A DNA stretch of 64,000 nucleotides, taken from the NCBI GenBank assembly GCA_041625575.1, contig JBFJTG010000005.1, positions 1 through 64,000 on the forward strand. Direction: 5' to 3'. Positions 14,157 to 22,938 of this stretch are shown piece by piece. Under the pieces are notes generated by a model. It made no database searches. It worked only from the letters and a program-made list of their open reading frames with translations, and had not been told where the DNA came from. A program made the translations under genes and the position numbers. This stretch comes from Litorivivens sp041625575 (GTDB taxonomy: Bacteria > Pseudomonadota > Gammaproteobacteria > Pseudomonadales > Spongiibacteraceae). Within the stretch, counting starts at the first letter, position 1. The number at the start of each line of letters is the position of its first letter.

Positions 14157-14860
14157 TCCCCGGTAGGCTTATCGGGCGCCAGCCGGTTGCGCTCCATTAC
14201 GGACTCGCGCAATTTTCCCATACCTTCCTTGGGGCGAATAAAAATACATTCGCATTCGGCTGTGACAATACCATTTGCCTCAATTTGGCCGTGTACAAAA
14301 GTTTTTCGGTCGTCGGTTCGATCAACCCAGGCGCTTAATTCCAGTGGTGTTTCAAGGGGGGTGGGGCGCCGGTACTTTACGCTCAACGTCCCGGTCATAC
14401 CGGGCTGGTTACCCATCATTTGGGCCATGCCGAGAAAATCATCGAATAATGCGGCCACGAAGCCTCCGTGCACGCAGCCGGGAGGGCCTTCGTAGCGCCA
14501 GCCCATTGTAACGCGCGCGTGTGCGACGCCCTTGTCTTGCCACATGTTTAGAGGCGGTGCGATCGGGTTGCTGCGGCCGCTCAATGGGTTGAGTTCATGG
14601 AATATTTCGCCGTAGCTTCCATGACCGGCCTCGGTAAAGGCAAAGCGGCCATAGAGGCGGGGGTGGCGGCTGAATTTTTCTGCTGTGATTTCCAGCTGCT
14701 CGGCAATATCATGAAGCTCGTTTACTGGGGGGGCACTTGTGACCAACACCTCATTAAGCTGGCGAATGGCATCAGCGACCCGTCTTTTTGCTTCCCAGAG
14801 TTCGCTATTCGCTGGTGCGACGTCTTCTGATAAGTAGGGGTTGAACAACTCTTCTTGCAT
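14153..14860 (-). CDS. PaaI-type hotdog thioesterase with N-terminal extension
   Basis: A 235-residue protein. The C-terminal half is a hotdog fold with the PaaI signature GCVHGGFVAALFDDFLG, followed by TLSVKYRRPTPLETPL. Such enzymes hydrolyse acyl-CoA thioesters. The roughly 100-residue N-terminal part (helical, from SELWEAKRRVADAIRQLNEV) is longer than in ordinary PaaI proteins. AAGGAT lies 6 bases before the ATG. It heads in the same direction as the VOC and methyltransferase genes upstream and may be co-transcribed with them. Confidence 0.82.
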   Translation of the reverse strand: MQEELFNPYLSEDVAPANSELWEAKRRVADAIRQLNEVLVTSAPPVNELHDIAEQLEITAEKFSRHPRLYGRFAFTEAGHGSYGEIFHELNPLSGRSNPIAPPLNMWQDKGVAHARVTMGWRYEGPPGCVHGGFVAALFDDFLGMAQMMGNQPGMTGTLSVKYRRPTPLETPLELSAWVDRTDDRKTFVHGQIEANGIVTAECECIFIRPKEGMGKLRESVMERNRLAPDKPTGD

Positions 14861-14908
14861 GAAAGATCCTTAATCGCCAGGGGCCTTGGGGCGGGCCTCA
14901 GTTTATTA

Positions 14909-15367
14909 TCAGCCGAAGTGCCAGCGTTTGCCTGGTTCTGAGCCCGCGTCATATTCGATGCATTGTACGTCAAACCAGAGCGGTAGTAGGTGGCGCACAT
15001 AGAATGCATGCACGACGGTGCCGGATTCGTTGAGGTCTTCGTATTCCTTGATCTGAATGTGGCTGTCTTTGGCCTGCATAGCCTTGGCTTTTGCTAGCAG
15101 GGCATCTACCTCTGCGCGCTTGTCAAAAAGCAGGCCGAGGTGGTCGAGGCCTGGTGAACTCATGGGCTTGGGGCTCTCAGCACAGAGAATAAACTGACTG
15201 ACTTCGCTATCGAGCATCAGGAGCAGGGCTTTTTGTCCGACGATGTCGATTTCCATGCCGCTCCACCCAAATAACTCCTGATAAAAGTTTTGAATTTCTG
15301 CCTTGAGTTTTGCGTCGAGCGTCCCTTCGGCAAAGGTCAGTTCCATGTGGTTGATTCGCATTGGCAT
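14909..15367 (-). CDS. VOC-superfamily (glyoxalase-like) protein
   Basis: A 152-residue protein with a beta-alpha-beta-beta-beta pattern of the vicinal-oxygen-chelate fold: start MRINHMELTF, FYQELFGW, then SPGLDHLGLLF and a second half ending in YVRHLLPLWFDVQCIEY. Candidate metal ligands are the His in INHMEL and DHLGLL. Single-domain VOC proteins act as dioxygenases, isomerases or resistance proteins, and the substrate is not apparent. AAGGAT lies 6 bases before the ATG. It is 48 bp upstream of the thioesterase start. Confidence 0.75.
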   Translation of the reverse strand: MPMRINHMELTFAEGTLDAKLKAEIQNFYQELFGWSGMEIDIVGQKALLLMLDSEVSQFILCAESPKPMSSPGLDHLGLLFDKRAEVDALLAKAKAMQAKDSHIQIKEYEDLNESGTVVHAFYVRHLLPLWFDVQCIEYDAGSEPGKRWHFG

Positions 15368-15453
15368 GTGAGCATCCTTATTGTTGGCTGGGCGACGAGG
15401 GCTTCAAAAGCGTATTTTGGCACAAGCCTGATAACTCGCAGATTAACGGCAGG

Positions 15454-16134
15454 TTAACCTGCGACGCGTGCGGTCAGGAGCAGGGACAGTTTGGCATTGG
15501 TTTCCGGGTTAAGGGTTTCGCCTAGTTCCAGCAATTCCAGACCAAAGCGCGGAAAGAGGGCTTGCCAGCTGGGCAAGGTACGGAAATACCAGGGCGCGGG
15601 CCTGCTGAATTCGCTTGAAAAGCCATCCCAGCTGCCCTCGCGCCATCCATCTTCATAGGGAAGTGCGCCACAGGCACTTTCGGGATGTAAAGTCTGAATA
15701 ATAAAAACGCCCCGTTTGCTGAGGAGAGTGGGCATCGCTTCGAATACCGCTTCTGTCGAACTCTTGCCGAGCAGGGCAAAATTACTGACCGCGCAGTCAA
15801 ATGTGTGTGGCAATTCTGTCTTGGCTAGGCTTTCGTAGCCGCATTTCTGAAATTCGCCACCTAGCGATTTGGCGGTTTCGATCAGCGCTGGTATAGCATC
15901 AACGCCTAGGCAGTGAATGCCCGTCTCCGACAGAGCACGACACAACCAGCCTTCGCCGCAGCCGATATCGATGAGTGTTCGTGGAGCTGTCTGCCTCACG
16001 GCCTCGAGTATGGCTCGATTGGTAAGCAGTTCGCGGCTGCTAATCTGTTTTTCAGCGATGGCTTTTACCCAAGGCCTAGCATTATGACGCCAGCTTTCCA
16101 GAATATGGGCTTCGCGTGCCTTGTCTTCATCCAT
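15454..16134 (-). CDS. Class I SAM-dependent methyltransferase
   Basis: A 226-residue enzyme with motif I LIDIGCGEGWLCRAL, motif II GVDAIPALI and post-motif DCAVSNFALLG. The C-terminal half (EDGWREGSWDGFSSEF) is typical of a small-molecule methyltransferase clade with an unknown acceptor. The start ATG at 16134 (MDEDKAREAHILES) is chosen over the TTG at 16155. It lies 25 bp after the alpha/beta hydrolase gene and is probably in the same transcript. Confidence 0.82.
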   Translation of the reverse strand: MDEDKAREAHILESWRHNARPWVKAIAEKQISSRELLTNRAILEAVRQTAPRTLIDIGCGEGWLCRALSETGIHCLGVDAIPALIETAKSLGGEFQKCGYESLAKTELPHTFDCAVSNFALLGKSSTEAVFEAMPTLLSKRGVFIIQTLHPESACGALPYEDGWREGSWDGFSSEFSRPAPWYFRTLPSWQALFPRFGLELLELGETLNPETNAKLSLLLTARVAG

Positions 16135-16159
16135 GAGAGTGTATCCAGCCACCAATCAG

Positions 16160-17089
16160 CTAGCGCTGCGCTTTGAGGAAGCCGATCATGGCGCTGTTTA
16201 CCTCGTCGGCCTGATCGATATTGACCCAGTGCTCGGCACTGTCCAGTACGACAATTCGTGCGTGCGGAATCAGGTTTTCGGCGTCGGCGGCGTGAGAGAA
16301 GGGAAAGCTACTGTCCTGTCGGCCCCAGATAAATAGCGTTGGCACGTCCGTTTTTCCCAGCTTGCGCCAGCCGTAGCGGTAATCCAGCACGGGTGAATGT
16401 CGCAGTGTCGATAGTGCAGAGCGCGCGACGCCCCGGTTTTGGTAATAGACTTTCCAGTAGGCGCTTGTCCACTCTGCGTCTTCGTCATTGAGCAGATAGC
16501 TTTGCATTTTTGATTGCAGCATAAATCTGCCGGCGTAAAAAAATACCATATCGGCCACGTAGGGCATCTTGACCAGTTTCGCGGTAGTGTCGGCGCTATT
16601 GGGCCAGCCCGCCGGCCCCGTCAAAATTAGGCTATGGACCTGGTCCGGATAGTTGAGGGCGTAATCGGCCGCGATCACTGAGCCAAAGGAGGCGCCTGCC
16701 AGGTGCACGGGTGCCTGGAGCTCCAGGTGTTTGCGCAGAGCATTTATCTGTTCGTGAAAAACCTTGAGAGTGAGGGGGCGCAATGGCCGATCCGATAGAC
16801 CGCGGCCGAAAAGATCGTAGGCCACGACGTGATAGCCGGCCTTGACCAGTGCATCGATGTTGGGTTGCCAGGTTTCCAGAAAACCGTTGAAGCTATGAAT
16901 CAGAATAATGGTTGGCTTGCGGCGATCGCCCCAGCTTTCGTAGCGGGTTTTTCCGTGGGTCGACTCGATTGTGTTAACCGCTAATAGTTGCTGCGTCTCA
17001 GCCAGTTTTTTCGGTCTCTCAAACTGATGGCCGAGCAGGGGCAATACAAGCAGAATGGCAACGACGAGTGCAGCAATGACAATGCGCAA
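16160..17089 (-). CDS. Alpha/beta hydrolase, membrane-anchored or exported
   Basis: A 309-residue hydrolase. An N-terminal hydrophobic segment (IVIAALVVAILLVLPLLG) acts as a signal anchor. The catalytic triad is visible: nucleophile Ser in GASFGS, Asp in IWGRQDSSFPF and His in SAEHWVNID. The oxyanion loop is HSFNG. The start is a TTG preceded by AAGGAGG with a 7-base spacer, a strong site that decides this unusual start. It is the first gene of the leftward set down to the thioesterase at 14153. The substrate is not predictable. Confidence 0.85.
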   Translation of the reverse strand: MRIVIAALVVAILLVLPLLGHQFERPKKLAETQQLLAVNTIESTHGKTRYESWGDRRKPTIILIHSFNGFLETWQPNIDALVKAGYHVVAYDLFGRGLSDRPLRPLTLKVFHEQINALRKHLELQAPVHLAGASFGSVIAADYALNYPDQVHSLILTGPAGWPNSADTTAKLVKMPYVADMVFFYAGRFMLQSKMQSYLLNDEDAEWTSAYWKVYYQNRGVARSALSTLRHSPVLDYRYGWRKLGKTDVPTLFIWGRQDSSFPFSHAADAENLIPHARIVVLDSAEHWVNIDQADEVNSAMIGFLKAQR

Positions 17090-17278
17090 AATGACACCTC
17101 CTTAAAGCGAGGTGCCGAGTATAACGGTAAAAATACACTTCTGCTGAGTGTTGCTGCCTTTTCGCCTTGAACCGCTCAAGGAGGTTTGGCTTTGCGTTGA
17201 AGTAAAGCGAACGCTCCGCTGCACAGCTTTGAGCGGATTTAACAGTATCGTCTAAATAGTGAGATTTGTTTGCCGGCT

Positions 17279-17593
17279 TCAGTAGCCGCACATCTCCGGC
17301 AGATAGCTGTCACACTTCTTGCTCAGCCACGCTTTGCCTGGCATGGCTCTACGTGCTGGTTGGCTATGTAAGCGCGCGTCGAGTTCGTCGACGACTTCAG
17401 CCCAGTCGGCGTCGTCGTCGATGGCTTCTTGTAAAAATCCGGCTTGCGCGGTGCTCCAAAACGGGGCCTGTTGGAGCGTGGTTGTGTGCGGCAAGGGGCT
17501 GTGTTCAGCGATGAACTGTTCGATATCTGAATCGCTGTCCGGCAAACCCAATTGCTGAAACAATGCGTTGATGCTGTGTACAAGCGGTTCCAT
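17279..17593 (-). CDS. DUF2789 protein
   Basis: A 104-residue protein of the DUF2789 family, recognisable from MEPLVHSINALFQQLGLPDS and FLQEAIDDDADWAEVVDELD. These small acidic proteins are common in Pseudomonas-like bacteria and have no known function. The ATG at 17593 has AAGGGGA five bases upstream; the longer upstream frame is rejected. The last 20 residues (KKCDSYLPEMCGY) extend past the usual domain. It is divergent to the alcohol dehydrogenase gene with a 163-bp gap. Confidence 0.85.
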   Translation of the reverse strand: MEPLVHSINALFQQLGLPDSDSDIEQFIAEHSPLPHTTTLQQAPFWSTAQAGFLQEAIDDDADWAEVVDELDARLHSQPARRAMPGKAWLSKKCDSYLPEMCGY

Positions 17594-17756
17594 AAAATCC
17601 CCTTTTCGCTGAGCGTTCTCATCTGCATGATGAGTCTTCATGGTACCAGAGGATGTAGACGCCGCTTGTACGGAAGTAGCATAAGCAATATCGTGGTTAT
17701 AATTTGTGGTGCCATGTAGTGCGAGATTTACGTCAGAAATTACCTGGAATTTATGC

Positions 17757-18917
17757 ATGAGTTTAACGATTAATTTGCCACGAATCTTACGTGTGGGTGG
17801 GGGCGCGCGCCTGGAGTTGCCGTCTGTACTGGGCAGTTTGGGGCTTTCCAGGCCTTTGCTGATAATCGACGAGTTTATGCTGCTTCAGGGGCACGCGGAC
17901 ACTATTTCGAAGGCGCTTGCTGAATACGGTGTGAGCCTGCGGGTATTCTCTGGAGTAGTGCCTGACCCCACGACCGAGTCGGTGGCAGCGGGTTTAGCCG
18001 CGCTAAAAGCGGGTGATCACGACAGCGTGATTGCGCTCGGTGGTGGCAGCGCCATCGATACGGCCAAGCTCGTCGCGGTGATGGCAGGGCGTCATGGTTT
18101 ACTGCGGGACTATAAAGTGCCGAAGACACTGGATGACGGTCTGCCGGTTATTGCGATTCCGACGACAGCCGGTACGGGCTCGGAGGCGACCAGGGCCGCC
18201 GTGGTCACAGATTCCGAGACGCAGGAAAAAATGCTGTGCATGGGCTTGGGGCTGGTGCCGGTTGCTGCGCTGGTTGATTACGAATTGACCTTGAGTATGC
18301 CTTATCGGCTGACTGCCGATACCGGGATCGATAGTCTCTGTCATGCATTGGAAGCTTATGTTAGCCGTAGGTCGAACAGCTTTACTGATGGTATTGCGCT
18401 GTCGGCAATGGCCACTATAGCCACAACCTTGCGGACGGCCTGCGAGGAACCCGGAAATTTGGAGGCTCGTGAAGCCATGATGTTGGCGGCAACGCAGGGA
18501 GGCATTGCATTTTCGAACTCATCGGTAACGCTAATTCATGGTATGAGCCGGCCTCTTGGTGCGCATTTTCACGTTCCTCACGGGCTTAGTAATGCAATGT
18601 TGCTGCCGGAAATTACAGCGTGGTCTGTTACTTCGGCTCCGGCTCGCTACGCGGATTGCGCACGCACTATGGCCATGGCGACAGCGCAGGATAGTGATGG
18701 CTATGCCTGCGAAAAACTGGTGGCCGGTTTGAGGGCGCTATGTGCAGATCTGGCTGTGCCGGGACCGCAAGCTTTCGGAATTCGGGGGGATCAGTGGGCT
18801 TCGGTGTTAAATGTGATGGCGGAGCAAGCGCTGGCTTCGGGCTCGCCAGCCAACAACCCCAGAGTACCGAGCCTTGACGAGATTGTTGCCTTGTATGAAG
18901 TAGTTTGGGCGGCTTAA
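17757..18917 (+). CDS. Iron-containing (group III) alcohol dehydrogenase
   Basis: A 386-residue enzyme of the Fe-ADH family. NAD-binding GGGSAIDTAKL is near residue 95, followed by TTAGTGSEATRAAVV and the metal site with DTGIDSLCHALEAYVS and GMSRPLGAHFHVPHG, where the conserved Asp and three His bind Fe or Zn. Such enzymes oxidise or reduce short-chain alcohols, aldehydes or hydroxyacids, and the exact substrate is unknown. The start at 17757 (MSLTINLPRIL) is preferred over 17706. It ends in a perfect terminator-like hairpin shared with the convergent beta-barrel gene. Confidence 0.9.
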   Translation: MSLTINLPRILRVGGGARLELPSVLGSLGLSRPLLIIDEFMLLQGHADTISKALAEYGVSLRVFSGVVPDPTTESVAAGLAALKAGDHDSVIALGGGSAIDTAKLVAVMAGRHGLLRDYKVPKTLDDGLPVIAIPTTAGTGSEATRAAVVTDSETQEKMLCMGLGLVPVAALVDYELTLSMPYRLTADTGIDSLCHALEAYVSRRSNSFTDGIALSAMATIATTLRTACEEPGNLEAREAMMLAATQGGIAFSNSSVTLIHGMSRPLGAHFHVPHGLSNAMLLPEITAWSVTSAPARYADCARTMAMATAQDSDGYACEKLVAGLRALCADLAVPGPQAFGIRGDQWASVLNVMAEQALASGSPANNPRVPSLDEIVALYEVVWAA

Positions 18918-18928
18918 TAAAGCCGCCC
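18907..18928. terminator. Bidirectional hairpin at the end of the alcohol dehydrogenase gene
   Basis: A perfect 9-bp stem GGGCGGCTT / AAGCCGCCC with a 4-base loop includes the stop codon. It lies between convergent genes and can serve both transcripts. Confidence 0.65.
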
Positions 18929-18953
18929 TTGCACAAATAAGAGAGCTTAGCGA

Positions 18954-19448
18954 CTAAAAGCGCATAGTGGCGCCGAGATTAAAGCCCGACACTTCGATGT
19001 TTTTGTCGTCGTACAATGAGATGTATTCGCCAAATATTTCGACGCCGTTTTGGATTTTCGCGGACAGACCGATGCCATAGCTGATGTCGTCATCGTCCCC
19101 TTTCCCGAAATTCGTATCGATCGTCGTCTCTGCTATACCTATCAAGCCATAGAGCGTCAGGACATCGGATAGTGGCAGCATGGGTTTGGCGTAAATGGCG
19201 AAATAGTCTTCAATTTCAGCCTTGACGCCGCTATCGCTGTCATCGTCTATGCCAAAGCCTATACGACCTTCTATAGCAATGTTCGGGTTGAAGGTATTGC
19301 CAATCGCAATATTCAGTGTGGGTGTGTCAAAGTCTCTGCTGCCCATCTCGGTTTCCAGTGCACCGTAGGAAAGGCCGCCGTAGATGTCAGCCAGGGCTGT
19401 GCCTGACAATAGTAGGCCGCAGGCAGCGGCGCTTAAAAGCTTTTTCAT
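18954..19448 (-). CDS. Small outer-membrane beta-barrel protein
   Basis: A 164-residue protein with a clear signal peptide (MKKLLSAAACGLLLSGTALA) and a mature part of alternating amphipathic strands ending in GATMRF, the aromatic C-terminal residue used by the BAM complex. The size fits an 8-stranded barrel of the OmpA/OmpX/OmpW type. Asp-rich loops (DDDSDSG, GKGDDDD) could bind cations. Function unknown. It is transcribed toward the alcohol dehydrogenase gene. Confidence 0.82.
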   Translation of the reverse strand: MKKLLSAAACGLLLSGTALADIYGGLSYGALETEMGSRDFDTPTLNIAIGNTFNPNIAIEGRIGFGIDDDSDSGVKAEIEDYFAIYAKPMLPLSDVLTLYGLIGIAETTIDTNFGKGDDDDISYGIGLSAKIQNGVEIFGEYISLYDDKNIEVSGFNLGATMRF

Positions 19449-19685
19449 AGTTTCTCCACAGGGGGGGTGATTACCGAGGGCATGGTGCCTGAAGCCGATA
19501 TAAGTTTCAGTGCTTTAAATTGTTAATTTGTAACAAGTTTTTTGAGAGGTTGTTCGCAAGTTTAGGCTTGCATGGCACCACTGGCTGATCGGCTTTTAGC
19601 CTAAGAGCTAGTGCATGCGGCGTTCTCCGCGCTGGGGCAAGACAGGCGGACTAGATCAATTCGAAAGAAATGCCGGGTGAATAGT

Positions 19686-19711
19686 GGCCGGCAAAATGGC
19701 TTTTGCCGGCC
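19686..19711 (-). terminator. Hairpin terminator after the TonB-dependent receptor
   Basis: A perfect 11-bp stem GGCCGGCAAAA / TTTTGCCGGCC with loop TGGC lies 11 bp past the receptor stop codon. The A/T base of the stem resembles bidirectional intrinsic terminators. Confidence 0.75.
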
Positions 19712-19721
19712 GAGGGTTAAT

Positions 19722-22328
19722 TTAGAAGGATTTACGTACTTCTACGCCATAAAAGCGGGGGTTGCCCAAAGCTTGAGCGAAAGTGCCGATCGAGTCGCCG
19801 GTTGCAACCGCGCCAATCTCGTAGCGTTCGTCGGTCGCATTTTTGACGTAGGCGGACACGGTTAGGTCTTCGTCATTGTTAGCCCAGCTCACTCTGGCAT
19901 CGACCAAGGTGTAGGCTTCCGAGTAAACACCTTCGGGGTTGGTATCTTTCACATCCCAGGCGCCGTTATCAAAGCCTAGGTAAATTTCGCTTTTATAGCT
20001 GAAATCTATGCGGGGAACGACCAGACCGAAGGCTGTATCGAAGGTGTATTGAATTCCAAAGGAAGCGGTTTGTTCAGGCGATACCGGAAATTGCTCGTCG
20101 CTGCGATCAACCGGAATCGATGCGCCGCTGATGGCCAGTGCCGTCAAGTCCTGGTCCATAAACTCCAAAAATTTATAGTTGTTGTTGCTGTAGCTCAAGC
20201 TCATCATCAGGTGCGGCGTAGGCAACCATGTCAGCTCAAGCTCGCCGCCTTCAATCATGGATTTACCGGCATTTTGCGAGGTGACAACGAGTGTGTTTGC
20301 AGAATCAACGCCCACGGTGATGAGCTGCATATTCTCAAAGATCATTGAGTACAGCGCTACATTCAGGCGCACAGAGCGCTCGAAGGCATCAATTTTAAAA
20401 CCGACTTCGCGGTTTTCTAGTGTTTCCGGCTCCACAACAACAAGCCCGTCCTGGCCGCTGGGTTCGAGAAAGCCGGATTTGAAGCCGTTACTCCACGTGC
20501 CGTAGAGTAGCAGTGAGTTGAGGATGGAATCGTCCAGCCATTCGCCGGGGACAAACCACGAGGCCGAGGCCATAGGCGTAAATTCACGGAAGGTGACATC
20601 ACGCTTGTCCAGTTTGGCAGGCCCGAGTGGCGAAGTAATGTTGCCATCACCACCCACGCCAGCGCGAAGTATGTCGTTAGCCATGCCGATTGGATCTTCC
20701 GCCCACGCTCCGGCGAAGGAATGGATTGCAAGGCCGGGCTCCAGAGTGGTGAAGCGCGGGTTCGCACCGACGATGGCGCTAACGGCGGCGTTGTCGGTCA
20801 CTCGCGTAGTCAGGTCGGATTGCCGGTTTTCTTCGGTATAGCGACCGCCAATAGTTAATTCCAGGTTTTCCGTGACGTGCCAGGTCGCCTGGGTAAATAT
20901 AGCGCTGGTTTGACCGTCAATCTGGAAATTTTGAACGGTATCAAGCGGCAGCAGCGCGGCCACTAAGGGGGTTGGTGTACCCAAAATAATCGGTACAGCA
21001 CCCGGCGAGCGACCACCTGCGACTTGTGCCAGATTGATCGGGTCCATGCCGATGATGGAGTCGCCGGTCATGAATGTCTCAGATTTATATTCGTCCTGCC
21101 AGAATATTCCCGCTGTGTAGTCAACGGCGGCGTCAAACAAGCTACCGTTAACCTGGAATTCCAAGGTCAGCGACTCCTGATCGCCGGCGTCGAGAATGAC
21201 CGCTTTTTGATACTCCGCCGGGCCGCCGTCATCACTGTTGGTTTGCGGTCCGGTCTTCAGTGCGTCGCGATAGCCGAGGATGAATTTTAGATCGTGGGTT
21301 TCGTTGAAAGCCCAGTCCAATGTGACGCCCGCCATCAGTGTTTCAATTTCCTTACGCTGGCGCTGACCGGCGCCCATGTTGGTCGTCAGGTCAGGCAGTG
21401 CGTCGCGATCGTTAGCTAGACAATTGTCTTTATAGGCACGCGGATTGGCCGGATCTGTGTCGCCGGACCAAAGTAATCCCAAGCCGTTTACAAAGAGTGC
21501 ATTTTCATTGGTCAGTTTGCAGTGGTAAGAGGGGTAGCGCTCGTCGACCTTGCCGAGAAAGGTGAAGGTGTCGAGTACGAGCTCTTCGCTGGCTAACCAG
21601 CGGGTTTGGAATATGGCTGACAGGCGATCAACTGATTGGTTATTGGATGTCGATAAATCTTTCAGAAAGCCATCGCGCCGATGGCTGTTAAAGGCAATTC
21701 GCGTAAAAAATTCGTCGTTGACCGGGAAGTTATAAGCGGTGCGAATGCGCTGGTCGTTATAATTGCCTAGCGCCGCCTCAACGTAACCGTGTTGTTCTTC
21801 TGAGGGCTTGGTCAGAGTAAACACCAAGGCGCCGCCAGTATTGTTTTTGCCGAACAGGGTGCCCTGCGGGCCGCGCAGGACCTGAACACTGTCGATGTCG
21901 ATGGTGTCGAGCAATTGTCCGTCGGCGCGGGGAATAAAGATGCCGTCGAGATACACGCTAACTGAGGGGTCCTGACGTATAAGACCTGCGCGCTGCCCAA
22001 TGCCGCGAATGAAGATTTGGGTGGCGGTGCTATCGTTTATCTGCAAGCTAGGTACTGACTTGGCTAATTCAACGGTATTAACGATGCCCCGGGCGATAAG
22101 GTCATCACCGCTGATAGCCGTTACGGCTACCGGGGTTTCCTGAATGCTCTCAGAGCGTTTTCGCGCAGTGACCACCACTTCTTCCAGCGTAGAGGAGAAG
22201 TTGCGTTTGTTTTGCGTTTGGGTTTGCGTGGCCGCTGCGTCCGTCGTCTGGGCGAAAGCGGTGGCGCTGAATGTAAAACAAGCAGCCAGACCGAGTGCCT
22301 GGGCGCGCCGTGATGGGGTTGCTCTCAT
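19722..22328 (-). CDS. TonB-dependent outer-membrane receptor
   Basis: An 868-residue receptor: signal peptide ending near TAFAQ, a plug domain starting with the TonB-box-like EEVVVTARKRSESIQETP, plug motifs FIRGIGQRAG and VQVLRGPQGTLFGKNNTGGA, and a 22-strand barrel ending VEVRKSF with terminal Phe. The plug type is the one seen in large TBDR expansions of marine gammaproteobacteria and alphaproteobacteria. The ligand is unknown, and no siderophore or Sus-like partner is adjacent. AGGAT lies 6 bases before the ATG. It is monocistronic, with a terminator right after it. Confidence 0.93.
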   Translation of the reverse strand: MRATPSRRAQALGLAACFTFSATAFAQTTDAAATQTQTQNKRNFSSTLEEVVVTARKRSESIQETPVAVTAISGDDLIARGIVNTVELAKSVPSLQINDSTATQIFIRGIGQRAGLIRQDPSVSVYLDGIFIPRADGQLLDTIDIDSVQVLRGPQGTLFGKNNTGGALVFTLTKPSEEQHGYVEAALGNYNDQRIRTAYNFPVNDEFFTRIAFNSHRRDGFLKDLSTSNNQSVDRLSAIFQTRWLASEELVLDTFTFLGKVDERYPSYHCKLTNENALFVNGLGLLWSGDTDPANPRAYKDNCLANDRDALPDLTTNMGAGQRQRKEIETLMAGVTLDWAFNETHDLKFILGYRDALKTGPQTNSDDGGPAEYQKAVILDAGDQESLTLEFQVNGSLFDAAVDYTAGIFWQDEYKSETFMTGDSIIGMDPINLAQVAGGRSPGAVPIILGTPTPLVAALLPLDTVQNFQIDGQTSAIFTQATWHVTENLELTIGGRYTEENRQSDLTTRVTDNAAVSAIVGANPRFTTLEPGLAIHSFAGAWAEDPIGMANDILRAGVGGDGNITSPLGPAKLDKRDVTFREFTPMASASWFVPGEWLDDSILNSLLLYGTWSNGFKSGFLEPSGQDGLVVVEPETLENREVGFKIDAFERSVRLNVALYSMIFENMQLITVGVDSANTLVVTSQNAGKSMIEGGELELTWLPTPHLMMSLSYSNNNYKFLEFMDQDLTALAISGASIPVDRSDEQFPVSPEQTASFGIQYTFDTAFGLVVPRIDFSYKSEIYLGFDNGAWDVKDTNPEGVYSEAYTLVDARVSWANNDEDLTVSAYVKNATDERYEIGAVATGDSIGTFAQALGNPRFYGVEVRKSF

Positions 22329-22424
22329 GAATAATCCTATAGGCGAGGTCGTTTGCCTTGCGCTGTTATTATGTTTCCCGGTGCTGAGATCGCTGGGTGT
22401 TTTTGCTTCTTACTTGTAGTCATT

Positions 22425-22453
22425 ATTCTATGCCCGGCACCAGGGCATAGAAT
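22425..22453 (-). terminator. Hairpin terminator after the bactofilin gene
   Basis: A perfect 11-bp stem ATTCTATGCCC / GGGCATAGAAT with a 7-base loop lies 21 bp beyond the bactofilin stop and before the TonB receptor start. Confidence 0.65.
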
Positions 22454-22473
22454 CATCCGTTTAGATGAGAGGC

Positions 22474-22938
22474 CTAGCCAGTTGCTTTTAAGCTCTGGTT
22501 TGGTTCGCCATCAACCTTGGGTGCGGTGGATTCAGTTTTGTCTGAGTGTGGCTGGTGTGATATGCGGCGTGGCTCAGCGTCATCAATGGCCTTTATTTCA
22601 CTGCTGCCGTTAAACTGGCCGCCCGGTTCGATAACCAGCTCGGAAACACGAATTTCACCGCGTACCTTGCCGGTGCCGACGATTTCCAAACGTTCGGCGT
22701 CGATACTGCCTTCGACGTGACCGCTGACGTAAACCTTTTTGGCGGATATTTCGCCGGTGAACTCCCCGCCCATGCCTATGGTGACATTACGGGTGGAGAT
22801 GAGCGTGCCGCTCATTGTGCCATCGAGGTGAAAATCGTCGTTTAGTTCGAGATCACCGACAATTTTGGTTGCCCCTGCAACAACAGTCGTTCCGGGCTGC
22901 TGACTGCCTTCCTTACTGACTCGGCCAAGGAATCCCAT
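22474..22938 (-). CDS. Bactofilin (polymer-forming cytoskeletal protein)
   Basis: A 154-residue bactofilin. The central domain has the repeated beta-helix pattern (GTTVVAGATKIVGDLEL, DGTMSGTLISTRNVTIG, AKKVYVSGHVEGSIDAERL, GKVRGEIRVSELVIEPGG), flanked by flexible tails. Bactofilins polymerise without nucleotide and localise cell-wall enzymes. The start lies 97 bp inside the upstream M23 peptidase gene in another frame. No alternative Met occurs before the folded domain, so the overlap is probably real. An adjacent M23 endopeptidase is the classic partner, as in bacA/lmdC-type pairs. Confidence 0.93.
   Translation of the reverse strand: MGFLGRVSKEGSQQPGTTVVAGATKIVGDLELNDDFHLDGTMSGTLISTRNVTIGMGGEFTGEISAKKVYVSGHVEGSIDAERLEIVGTGKVRGEIRVSELVIEPGGQFNGSSEIKAIDDAEPRRISHQPHSDKTESTAPKVDGEPNQSLKATG

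Noticed and set aside
17594..17758. N-terminal extension of the DUF2789 protein to 17758
   Set aside because: The extension covers the divergent promoter region; the ATG at 17593 has a strong ribosome binding site and matches the family start.
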